Under the pieces are notes generated by a model. The model had not been told where the DNA came from, did no database searches, and was given only the letters and a program-made list of their open reading frames with translations. Position numbers and translations under genes: made by a program. This document shows positions 42,867 to 52,249 of a stretch of 64,000 bases of DNA, in pieces (within the stretch, counting starts at the first letter, position 1; each line of letters opens with the position of its first letter). Source of the stretch: Symbiodinium natans (taxonomy: Eukaryota > Sar > Dinophyceae > Suessiales > Symbiodiniaceae); contig CAJNDS010000366.1 of assembly GCA_905221605.1 (NCBI GenBank), positions 62,001-126,000 on the forward strand. Reading direction: 5' to 3'.

Positions 42867-43256
42867 GTGGTCACCTGGAAGATGGGTCCTGTGAACCACG
42901 GCAGCAGCATATGCACTTTGTTGGTTAGACCGTCCATCAGGACTCCACGACCGCAGCCCGGAAACTTTATCGTGGCGGTCACGTTCCATGGACCGTCACA
43001 TAGAGAAAAACTGAAAGAAGTTCCACTGAACCTAGATCCAAGAATAGGGAAAATGAGCTCAAACAGTGATGCCCTCAAGCGTAGACTGCAGGCGGCCAGG
43101 CTGAGCTTGCCAACCAAAAAGCTGAAAAAGCCCACCTCCTGTTGCCACTCCAGCAGTGTGCAAGGACTCAAGGAATCAATGGTTCATTCCTCCACATCGC
43201 TGGCAGCGTATCATTGCCAGCAGCACCAGCCACAATGTGAGCACGACGTGACATAA
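42867..43256 (+). CDS. Open frame of 129 codons, doubtful
   Basis: A continuous + frame contains KMSSNSDALKRRLQAARLSL and a Lys-rich TKKLKKPT stretch, with a Ser/His/Gln-rich tail. A minus frame of 105 codons overlaps it. No motif is recognised. Confidence 0.25.
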   Translation: MVTWKMGPVNHGSSICTLLVRPSIRTPRPQPGNFIVAVTFHGPSHREKLKEVPLNLDPRIGKMSSNSDALKRRLQAARLSLPTKKLKKPTSCCHSSSVQGLKESMVHSSTSLAAYHCQQHQPQCEHDVT

Positions 43257-43646
43257 GTGGCCACCACGAATTCTGTCGTTCCCAATGACTGGGCATGTTA
43301 ACATGGCAGCCCACCATGCGTTTCTTGACTCATACGCATTCTTTGTTTACTCATGCAAGATCATATGACTGATAACTGGAGAATCAGAAGATTCAGAAAT
43401 GGAAAGCACAAGCTATGCATAGCTATGCCAAGGAGAAGCTTCGACTGCGAATGCTTCCTGGGGCCACGCTTCCTGCCCTTTGTGTCGAGTTGGCGCGTCT
43501 TCTGCTGCCACCAGCCTGGAAGCAGGACTGAAGCGCCCGTCCCAGCCTAGGTTGCATCCGGATCCAAGGGTCAGGGTTAGATCTCTGGAGTTGTGATCAC
43601 AGGGTGGATTCTTAATAGCTTCACGGGCAGATCCTGTTGATAGTAA

Positions 43647-43895
43647 GTGCCATTCATCTCTTCACTGGGTGTGATTCAATTCAACGAGCAGAACATCCCT
43701 CCACAGAAGGGTAGTTCAATGAGCTTGCGCTTGAAAACCATTAAGTATCTTGTGATCGCTCATTCCCGCCACTTACTGATGAATGTCATGTACAGGCAAG
43801 AAGTTGAACTTCGCAAAGCTCCGGAAAACTTTTTTCAATACGGTGAACCGTGCTTGCAACACAAGTTGATGTACCACCATAAATCCTTAAACTGA
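43647..43895 (+). CDS. AT-richer ORF of 82 codons, doubtful
   Basis: It reads MPFISSLGVIQFNEQNIPPQ and LIVE-rich segments with many Lys/Asn/Met residues. Base composition is more AT-rich than neighbouring exons, which would fit either a foreign fragment or chance. It ends just before a telomere-like tract. Confidence 0.2.
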   Translation: MPFISSLGVIQFNEQNIPPQKGSSMSLRLKTIKYLVIAHSRHLLMNVMYRQEVELRKAPENFFQYGEPCLQHKLMYHHKSLN

Positions 43896-43935
43896 AGCCC
43901 CAAACCCTAAACCCTTTTTAACCCTAAACCCCCTC
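43896..43935. repeat. Degenerate telomere-like repeat (C-rich strand)
   Basis: CCCCAAACCCTAAACCC and AACCCTAAACCCCC units in a row. Confidence 0.75.
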
Positions 43936-44038
43936 ATTATCTAAGATGCCCTTGCTATCACGTGTCACGGCTCGAATGTCCAGGACGAGGTGACGACGGT
44001 CCGGCAGACCCGCGAGGCGCCCCCGGCATCTGCCTTTG

Positions 44039-44128
44039 TTGGGGGGTTTCCGAAGTTAGAGGTACCTTACTGGGGTCCCCAATAAGAGAATCCCTTTATT
44101 TGGGGGAAATAAGCGGTCCCGTGTTTTT
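44039..44128. mobile_element. MITE-like repeat copy 2
   Basis: Starts GGGGGGTTTCCGAAGTTAGA and carries GGTACC, then TTTGGGGGAAATAA. It matches the element at 35719-35823 in order of blocks but is diverged. Confidence 0.5.
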
Positions 44129-44571
44129 GCAGACCCCCCCATGTCTCTGCCATTCTTTATGGACAAGGCTTGTAGGTTTTGTAGCAACCGCTTGATGTGT
44201 ATTCCAGGCTTATTCTCAAGTGCGCCAGCAGGCCCTGGCCACCTTCCTTGCTTCGGCCGCGTTGGCCGGAGCATCGGGCGCTGCATCCCTTTGCGAGGCA
44301 CAACTCTTAGGATAACCCTGAGGACAACTAGAAAGTAAGCCAAAGTGACGGAAATTTCGGGAGATCGGTGGGACATCTTTGGAACTGCGGGGACAGGCGA
44401 AGAACCTTCGGGAAGAAGCGGATAAAAAGCTCGGCTAGTTTTGGGGGCGTGTTCCTTCCTGACTACTTGCAACGTGAGGGTACCGTGCCCTGACATCCTG
44501 AAACCGAAGTGCAAGCGTGGCGTTGCGAGTCCCGTAAGAGCATCGAATCGTGCCCTTAAGGACAAGTCCAG

Positions 44572-47500
44572 GTTCGAGCAGAGGTAGCAGCAGCGCTTGA
44601 CGGGGCTCCGATGCCGGACATGACACAAGAAGTTGAACTGTGTAACGTGAGCATACGTGAGCCATGCTTTGTCGAGGCGCTGCAGATCGCGGAGCTTCCA
44701 AGCGAGGCTGGCCCCGGCATTGTTTTCATCTGCCAGCTAGCTGCCCAGAGAAGTCTCATTTGTCAGGACTCCCCTGACTACACGCCACCCTGGCCGATGC
44801 CGAAAGAGGCAGAATCGACAGGGGGCTGGTTTCTCCGCAGTTCTTCAGTGTAGAAGCTCCAGACGCAGAGCATCGCAGTGTCTTGCAAACCTCTTGGGAG
44901 CTTTTCTTGAGCCCAAGCCAGCCAAGCGTTGCCCACCAGGAGGGCACTAAAGGCAGTCTCCAGTCTTCTTGAAACGGCGCAGGTTGCAGAGCAGCTGGAG
45001 TTGGAGCGTCGGCTTCTTGAAGCGGAGAAGGCCACTATTTAGTGCAGAAGAGCTGAGAGCATGTCGTCTTGGAATGGAGATCCCATTTGACCCGTGTCTG
45101 GACTCTGACTCTGACCCCTTTGATAGACCTGGGCTGAAGAGTTAAAGTAAAGCATGCAGAAGCCTCGCTACACAAAATATACGCCATGAGCACGAGCTGT
45201 GCGCACTTTGCAGGAGACGGAGCCGGAGAAGCTTGTGCCCCCAAGCAACGAGGAGGTATCCCTGCAGGGTAAACCCTAAACCCTCGAGCCCAAATGTCAC
45301 ACATCACGTCCCGGGCAGTTTGTGCAGGAGTCGCCTGCAGAGCCTCCGAGCAAGAGAGCGCGAATGGAGGGGCCTGAGGCCGTGTGAGTGACCTGTACTG
45401 GGTCCTGCGTCCTTTTGTGTCTTGCGCTCAGTTGTGGGGTGGGGGTGGGGCGGTGGGGGGGGGGGGGTTATGATTCAGCTCTGGGGTTGAGTTTTACGTT
45501 AAGCAAGCGCCGATGTAAGTCAAGTCGGCATGCAATCAATTCAGTTCCATCTCTGGCTCGCATTTCCCATATTAGTCCATGACCCAGCTCTTGATCTCCC
45601 GTGTCGCATGGACATACGGACACAGTAGGATGCAACTTGGCTTTAGTCCTTGGGCCATGCGGCCTCTCCTCACGTTAGTTGGTTCATGCCTTCGTGGATT
45701 CCTAGATGCTCTGTCTCTCTTCTTCTGTTTCAGGCACCGATCCTTGCGGAGGCAGCCATCTTGGAAGGTGCCGCCAAGGCCACTTGTGTTCTCTAACATC
45801 ACTTACTTGTACCAATGGGCCGTAGGAGGCAGAGGTGATGTTCAGAAGACAGAATTTCCCAGGGCTGGTTGGGAATCGTAGAGCTGTAGAGCCTGGAGCC
45901 TAGAGAAAAGCCATGACGCCGAAACTTGTCCTGCCACCCCATGGGCCACGCACAGCCCGCTGTTGAGATAACAGAACCACGCTGTTGAACCAAAAGAGCC
46001 AAGACATAGGTTTTTGTCTTACAGTTGCCTGCTGGTGGAGGATCGCTTGGCCGAGATGGAGGCGGAGAGCTTCAACATGGAGGAGAAAGAGATGCGGATG
46101 AGATGCCGAAGAGATACATGGGCCCTCTAACCCAAAGATAGCGAGCGAGCCAGACAGAGAGTCACCAGTGGCAACCCAACACGTCCGGGAACGGCGGACA
46201 CAATTCACCCATCCTGATCCTACAGCAACGCCCTAGCGAAAGGGGGCAATCCAAGTCTGTGCCACATGGCGTAGGAGCCACAGATGGACCCATGTGCTCT
46301 TGGGGACGACGGGGAGGCAGGATTATTTGGGATGTCTTGATCGTTGCACTAGGGCCGTGAACACGAAGCAATGCAAGGGCCTGAGTGTTGTCAGGTGGAT
46401 GGCTGCCAGAACGATGCTGGCACAACTGCAGAGATGGAAGAGGCGATTGCCCTATTCATGACTTCAAGTTCATCCCCACCTCATCTCATGGATTACACTG
46501 CATGCACGCACGCACACGCACACGCACGCGCGCACGCACACCCACACGCTCACGCTCACGCTCTCGCACACGCGCACGTACATGGGTTGAACATGAACGC
46601 GCCGCCCACCCATTGGACTTCAAAGGAACACTGCTCAAGCTGCGTGGCGCAGTGAGAACGTCAACCTGTAGAGCATCTGCTAGATTTCAATAGCAGATTT
46701 GATTGCTGGGGCCTGCTCAAAAGATTTCCAAAACCAGGGTAACTGGTGCGGCCTGCACGCGGAAGCATCGCAGACACCTCTTTTATTACTTGACCTGGCA
46801 GAAAACTCTTCCACTTGCTTGTCCTTTCCCAGTACCATCCATCTTCATGCCTGCTTGCCCTTGCAGATGTCTTGTCTTCTTGGTCAAGGGATGAGGAGAG
46901 CTGCTCCCATGCCACCAGAGGCGAGCGCAGCTGAGATGAAAGATGCAGACGCCTTGCTGAAGGCTCAGCTGTGTCACTCTGGTGCTGCATGCTCACATGA
47001 TGTTCCACCATGCACAGGTATGTGCATGTTGGCGCATGGCCATGTCTCATCGTTTTTCGAGTCACCTGTCGTGTTCAGAACGTCAGCGTGATCGACCAGG
47101 GCTCAGAGGATGGAGAAGGCGCCGAGCTCCGGAAGCTTTGTGTTTTGCTTTCTTGCACCACTGTAGCAGCTGGCTCGTGGTTGCCAGGAGGCAAAGGCAA
47201 AGGCAAGGGCAAGGGCGACAAGGGTGGCAAGGGCAAAGGTCCTGGCAAGCAGAGCGACAAGGACATCGCGAAGTGAGCACTTGGGGTGCCTGGATTGGCC
47301 CTCCGTGCCCCAAAACTCTGCTTCGCCAGGAGCGCGGCGCGACGGAGCTTGGACGCATCCTTGATCGCCTGCCAGGCATGCGGCTTAGGTTGGAGATCTT
47401 GATGCATGGTGCCATCGTCCAGCGTGTGCCTTGGGACCCGAGGAACCGCTGCTGCTCCAGAGGACGAGTCTGCAGAGGTGGGCCTGACCAATCTCGGATG

Positions 47501-47616
47501 ATACGAGGGAAGGGCATCGGGCATCGCTCACCCTGCACGTGTGACCGCAGGCGAAGAAGGAGAGGTCATTCAAGACACGTGTCTACGATCTGGATGACTT
47601 ACGCGCCAAGAGCTGA
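44572..47616 (+). CDS. Exon series: coiled-coil, basic NLS-like and Gly/Lys-rich segments
   Basis: 44572 onward reads VRAEVAAALDGAPMPDMTQE, then FVEALQIAELPSEAGPGIVF. About 44912-45042 is a coiled coil (SSLLETAQVAEQLELERRLL). 45214-45255 reads ETEPEKLVPPSNEE and joins in phase to 45328-45381, ESPAEPPSKRARMEGPEA, with PSKRAR resembling a nuclear localisation motif. About 45734-45784 reads APILAEAAILEGAAKAT. 46025 to about 46110 is another coiled coil (LLVEDRLAEMEAESFNMEEK). About 46900-47021 reads MPPEASAAEMKDADALLKAQ. 47088 onward reads NVSVIDQGSEDGEGAEL, and 47185-47275 has a GKGKGKGDKGGKGKG tract. 47551-47616 reads AKKERSFKTRVYDLDDLRAK before a stop. The features suggest one or two nuclear or RNA/DNA-associated proteins. 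Whether all exons form one gene is not certain. Confidence 0.5.
45268..45296. repeat. Short telomere-like repeat
   Basis: GTAAACCCTAAACCCTCGAGCCC, two good CCCTAAA units, within the intron after the exon ending at 45255. Confidence 0.7.
46503..46575. repeat. CA/CG-rich microsatellite
   Basis: CACGCACACGCACACGCACG-type alternation with CTCACG variants. It causes His/Ala and Arg/Thr repeats in translation. Confidence 0.9.
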
Positions 47617-47649
47617 GCACGTCGACAGAATCTAAGTGTACCCTGGCTC

Positions 47650-48100
47650 CTTTAGACTCCACTCTCGAACAATTCTTCGGTCATCGAGGCCCAGTCGAAG
47701 AAAATGCATCTTGGTCCACTGCCACACCGGAATGACCTGCCGCAGGAGGCTCGCCTTAGTCTGCACGTGTGAGTCTGACTTCGTCTGACTTGATGGGCTG
47801 CAAGGAGCGTGAGAAGGTTGGACGCTGGGGCGAGCAGCCGCTTGGTTTCACAAAGTATCCGGAATACTTTTGCGACTTCCGCAGCTGACAAGGTTCGTGT
47901 ACGAATACCTGCGAAAAAAGCTTGAGCATGAGGACCGCTGGAGCTTTTCAGGGAACGTCTGAATGTTACACCGTTGCGCTCTACGCACTGCGTGCACTAA
48001 GCACTACGTGCTCTACGCACTAATTACGCGCTCTGTATCCCGACCCTTGACCCAGAGGGTCCTTGTCAGAGCCACAAGGTGTCGCAGCCTGCCACCAACT
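47650..48100. other. No convincing gene
   Basis: Short frames only. About 47975-48040 holds an imperfect repeat of GCACTAAGCACTACGTGC type. Possibly intergenic between the 44.6-47.6 kb locus and the following exons. Confidence 0.35.
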
Positions 48101-48375
48101 GTGGATTTCTTCCCTGACACCACCAACTTAACACCGTCCGTTGAGGAAGCACAGGTCTCGTCAGGCTTCTACATGGTATCGCACACAATCGTTGAAGACC
48201 TGCCCCAAACCTACCCACCAGACCATTCCAAATCTAATTGTAAACGCTTGCGCGCGCCACCTCGGCAGCCGGGCCGGCCCACGGACAGGAAAGGAGGAAA
48301 GAGCTGGTACCCGTGGCGGGGTCTCAGCAAGGTGGCAGGAGGGTTCAGGCAGGTCCCAGAAAAGGTCCCATGGGT
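48080..48375 (+). CDS. Open frame running into a dispersed repeat
   Basis: Part of a 217-codon + frame (47963-48616). Before the repeat it reads PTVDFFPDTTNLTPSVEEAQ and SGFYMVSHTIVEDLPQTYPP, which is protein-like. Beyond about 48375 the frame is composed of the G-rich and LLGRKPRR repeat. Either a short exon precedes the repeat, or the whole frame is chance. Confidence 0.3.
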
Positions 48376-48445
48376 TTCGGGGGGGTTTCAGGGGGTCCGG
48401 GGGGGGGGGGGTCTTCTCGGCAGGAAGCCGAGGCGAATTACGAGC
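48375..48445 (+). repeat. Dispersed repeat copy C (LLGRKP family) with 13-G run
   Basis: A G run near 48399-48411 is followed by TCTTCTCGGCAGGAAGCCGA, nearly identical to the core of copy A at 26360. Sequence after the core differs. Confidence 0.7.
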
Positions 48446-48739
48446 TTGAGAAATTTCATCTGCCGCATACGAGTTTGTTTTCGAGACAAGAGGTGTGTGA
48501 ATGGCCCCCTTTGCCTAGTTGCAGTTTTCTGCATTTCAGGACAGTCAGAAGTGCACGCCTCGATTGATTCTGCACTGCCAGCTGCTTCGGGGCGGTCTTC
48601 TCAGCCTTTTCGCTAGGCGTGTGATTTGGGTCAATGAAGTCGAGGACAGGGACGACAGAGCTCAAGTCGTCTATTTTATGGGCTGGCATTGAAGAATCTT
48701 AACAGTTGAAGGAGACGGGCTTCCAGTACGATTTGCGGA

Positions 48740-48900
48740 TTGAGGCAAGCCATGGCACGATGGACCCTGCAACCCCCGCAGCGCGAAATTGGTCCACCAG
48801 GACAGTACCAGTGGGGATGTGGAGGCCTATGTCGAGGTCAAGACATCGCGTGCCAAGGACTGCAACCTTCTGGTGTCCCACCAGTCCCTCCCTCCGCCCT
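48740..48900 (+). CDS. Exon-like segment, unrecognised
   Basis: A + frame reads KPWHDGPCNPRSAKLVHQDS, then GDVEAYVEVKTSRAKDCNLL and VSHQ. This composition is clearly protein-like. A second frame (LKETGFQYDLRIEASHGTMD) is open just upstream and may be the preceding exon. No family is recognised. Confidence 0.4.
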
Positions 48901-48944
48901 TTCCCGGCCCGGAGTAATGGACAGCGGCGGGCTGGCAGTCTTCT

Positions 48945-49165
48945 CCTCTTGCGTCGCTTCTATTATTTTTCTCTTTTCCCTTGCTTCTCTTCTTCTCCTA
49001 TCCTCCTCTTTTCCTTTGTTCATCGTTTTCCCTCGTCTTGTTGTCCTCTCTTCCTCGCTTCTCCTCTTTCTCTTCTTCTCTCTTCCTCTCTGTCCTCTTT
49101 GTCCTCTTCTGCTCTTCCTCCTTTTCTCTTCTTCTCCTCCTCTTGTTCTCCTCCTGTCTGGAAGT
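48945..49165. repeat. CT-rich low-complexity tract
   Basis: Over 200 bp of CTTCTC, CCTCTT and TTCCTC units. Ser/Leu-rich ORFs on + and Arg/Glu-rich ORFs on minus are artefacts of it. Confidence 0.9.
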
Positions 49166-49289
49166 AAGTTTAAGCTGTGAAGCAAGCTTCAGCTGCTGCA
49201 GGTCTCGCAGTCGCATAGACAACCCATAGCCAATTCGTACGATGTCGTGCTTTTCTCTCTCAGAGCCGATCAGAAGCAAGTGATTGGAA

Positions 49290-49850
49290 TCCTGATTGTG
49301 TTTTGATTTTTAGTGATCTGTGTTGGGGGGTTGTGTTTTGGCTGTCGGTCCCTTCCGCCTGTTCCCGCACGCGTGTGTTCTGGTTTCATGCTTTCCGGCA
49401 TTTGTTTTTATTGGGTTATCTTGTTTTTTGTTCTTTTGTGTGGGTGTGTGCATTTTTGGTCTTTTGCATTGTTCTGAGCTTTTGCCTGCTGTTTTGACGT
49501 GTTTTTCTTTGCTTCAGGTGTGGGTTTATATGTGTTTTGATTTTGGTTTGTGACTTTTTGCTTTCCGTAGTTTGCTTTTTGCTTTGTTCTACCCTTTGCC
49601 TTTCGCTTTTATGCTTCTTGCTTTTGCTTCCTGCTTTTGCTTCGGTTGTGTTTCTGTTATTATTTTGCTTTAGGTCGTTCTATGCCCTTTTGTGTTCGTT
49701 TTGTGTTTTGTTTTGTTTTTTTTTGCTACGCCGTTTATTTTCAGCTGTTTGTGTTTTTTGTTGGTTGTGCATTGCGCTTCTCCCTATGCGCTCTGCTTCT
49801 CATGTTTTTTTTTGTGTTGTGTGTCTGTTTTCTTTTTTTTGAGGGGAGAG
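49290..49850. other. T/G-rich, A-poor segment
   Basis: About 560 bp dominated by T and G on the + strand (TTTTTG, TTTGCTTTTGC, GTGTTTTG), with very few A. It gives Phe/Leu/Cys/Val-rich open frames in several frames that look membrane-like but are compositional. There is no good gene candidate. Confidence 0.7.
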
Positions 49851-49854
49851 GGAG

Positions 49855-50540
49855 GCATCCGGTGGCAACAGCTTGGTTTGGAAACAGGCCGGCCTTGCGA
49901 TTGACATAGGAAATGGAGCCTTTCAAAAATATATGAAGGAGATAGAGCTTTCCGATCAAACTAGAGAAAAAGGCAAGTTTTCTTAATGGGGAGGAAACAC
50001 AGGTTTCCCAAGACAATATGGGGAAGTAGTGGATCTCTCCTGTTGACAAACAGATGAGATAGAAGCTGCTCCAGGCCATGTTCTGGCGTGAAGCTCCAAA
50101 ATTCCAAGGGGGAAGGCGGCGACAGCCTGCTGTCAACCACACAAGGCGTGCGTAGGGCAAAGCTGGTCGACAACTCCCGCTTGGTATTCGCTGGAGGCTT
50201 GCAATCAGGGGAAACTAGAAGGAGTTCTTCTTGTGACATAAAAAAGGGCAACAGAAAGGCCAGCTGTGGAAGGGAGTAGGCGCGATTTCTATGAACTATT
50301 CTTCTATAGAAGAAACAGCGAGAGGACATGGTAAAGGTAACGACAGGGAAAAGTATTACCTAATCGAGCTTGTGCTCACGCCAGGGTCCCGCACGCATTC
50401 TGGGGTGGAAATCGCACTCTCGCCCAGTTCCCGCACATGCTGTGGTCGAAATCGCGTTCTCGGTCCTTCGCGCATTCTGTGGTCGACATCGCACTTTGTA
50501 CATGAATAAATCGGCCTTAGGAAACCTCTATTCCTGCACT
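49855..50540. other. No convincing gene
   Basis: Weak overlapping ORFs on both strands only. A short imperfect repeat of CCCGCACATTCTGTGGTCGA-type units lies at about 50385-50490. Confidence 0.35.
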
Positions 50541-50545
50541 TTAAG

Positions 50546-51069
50546 CAGAGATCCTGTATCTCCTCCAGTCAGTGCCTTCGATTGCCTACGATAGTGTTCC
50601 ACCCACTGTGCTGTGCTGCGAGGACAAGCAACTTTTCGAGAAGCTTGGCGCGAGACAGCTACTGCACGTGGCGTCGTCTTTCCGTGGGGTTGCTGTGCAT
50701 GTGGCCGCCTAAGGATGAGCTACAGAGAATGGACGTTTGCGCAAAAGGAGAGGGCGCATGCATGGATTGGGGACTTCAGAGATGCTGCCTGCAAAAGAGA
50801 TCTGCAAAGAACTCCGCCCTGCTGAGGAGGGGAGCAAGTTCGTCATCTTTCGGGTCTCCAATGCTGGCAAGGCCTCAGTCTTCTCTGGGGTGGGGGTGGC
50901 CGAAAAGGAGTCAGGAAGTGATCACAGCTAGCATTCATGTGTGCCAGCATGTGCTGCTTTGCAGGAAGATGTCGAACTCTGCTCCATTGCGAATCCTTTC
51001 CGGCAATGGAAGGCTGGAATGTTGCTGATCCCAGTGTCCAAGGGCGAAGTTTGCAATGTCGAGATCTGA
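50546..51069 (+). CDS. C-terminal exons of an unrecognised protein
   Basis: Three exons. 50546 to at most 50712 opens after a TTTAAG acceptor and reads AEILYLLQSVPSIAYDSVPP, then QLFEKLGARQLLHVASSFRG. 50798-50871 reads EICKELRPAEEGSKFVIFRV, then SNAGK, and ends at a GC donor (CAAG|GCCTCA). 50965-51069 reads EDVELCSIANPFRQWKAGML, then LIPVSKGEVCNVEI and a stop. The last two exons join in phase, giving a clean C-terminus. The composition suggests a globular, beta-rich domain. I do not recognise the family. Confidence 0.55.
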
Positions 51070-51589
51070 TGCTGACAGGAGCTGAACCTCGGACTTTGCC
51101 TCACCTTTTAGGTTGAGTGAGGTTCAGTCAGCCCAGTCCACTGCCGGAGGAAAAATGGCCGATGCTTCTTGCAAGCTGGTCGAAGGTTGAGGACAAGAAA
51201 ACAAATCTGATGAACAGCCTGAACAGGTGCATGCGCACCTCGAAACAAAGGGTTTTCGTGTTTGCTCAGAGAACATGTTGATTTTGTGCAACCTGCTGAT
51301 GCATGGACATTCACACTCGAACCATGATTCTTGCGTCTATGCATGTGCTCCCCAGACTGTTTTTCCGAAGTGTTGTTTGTCGGGCAGACGGTCTGGAAGG
51401 CACTCCCCTCTTGAACACCACCCGGCCTTTCGGAAACTGGTCCAAACCGCTGGATCATTGTTACCCCCAACGGAGGTGAACTATGGTACATGCATCGTTT
51501 TGCAGTTGTTCTGTTCTTTTTGCGGCCAGCGATTTGTTTCGCTTTTTAGGAATGCTGCAGTCTCGCAACCTCCATACCGCTGCCGGGCG

Positions 51590-51635
51590 TACCCTTAAAC
51601 CCCAATCACGAAAACCCTAAACCCTCAAACCCGTC
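51590..51635. repeat. Short telomere-like repeat
   Basis: AAACCCCAATCACGAAAACCCTAAACCCTC: three imperfect CCCTAAA-related units. Confidence 0.65.
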
Positions 51636-51744
51636 CCTTGAGGATCAGACTCCGCTCCACGAAGCACAGGCCGACTTCATTACTTAGCGCTTTTTACAAA
51701 ATCTACACCGCCCTACGGCAGAAGAGATGAGCGACAGCACACGA

Positions 51745-51835
51745 TAGAAACCATAGAAACCACAGAAGCCACAGAAACCAGGGAAACCATTGAAACCACT
51801 GAAACCATGCTAACCATGTAAACCATAAAAAAACA
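51745..51835. repeat. 9-bp tandem repeat (GAAACCACT type)
   Basis: About nine imperfect copies of (A/T)GAAACCA(C/T). On the minus strand it encodes a WFxWF-type aromatic run, which is an artefact of the repeat. Confidence 0.85.
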
Positions 51836-52030
51836 AGCAACATGGAGGCAACCGACAAGAGGTCAGCCTCAGTGTGCTGAGGGGTTTCCTTCGCGGCTAT
51901 GGCAAGTGGCGGTCGTCGTGATAGCAAAGAATGAAACTTCTTCAAACCGTGAGGCCTGGGTCGTGAATCTCCTTCCATGGAGTCCTGGAGAGGGAGAGAT
52001 ATATGACTTCAACGCTGGGAAGACCGTCTA

Positions 52031-52237
52031 GTGCGAGCAGATGGGTATGCTTCACACGTTGCTGCTACGCGTGCGATGCAGGTACGAGCAAGCCGGGCCC
52101 GTGCTGATCGGGCATTTTCTGAGCCGAAGGCTTCTGCATGCCATTGGATCATCAGTCTTCCTGAGGCCTTCCTGACCGAAACGGTGCTTGTGCAGCTGGC
52201 CTCAGAAGGCTTACATGCACAAGCAGCGGTCGCTTAG
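52031..52237 (+). CDS. Small open frame, hypothetical
   Basis: It reads ATRAMQVRASRARADRAFSE, then ACHWIISLPEAFLTETVLVQ and LASEGLHAQAAVA, to a stop. It is protein-like, with the portion after the GCAG at about 52080 as the likeliest exon. The function is unknown. Confidence 0.35.
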   Translation: MRADGYASHVAATRAMQVRASRARADRAFSEPKASACHWIISLPEAFLTETVLVQLASEGLHAQAAVA

Positions 52238-52249
52238 GCAAGTTTTCGT

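Noticed and set aside
49303-49909. Phe/Leu/Cys-rich membrane-like ORFs
   Set aside because: Three overlapping frames look equally hydrophobic because the segment is T/G-rich; there are no splice borders or charged loops.
51703-51978. Minus-strand aromatic-rich ORF (WFxWF repeats)
   Set aside because: Direct translation of the 9-bp GAAACCACT-type tandem repeat.
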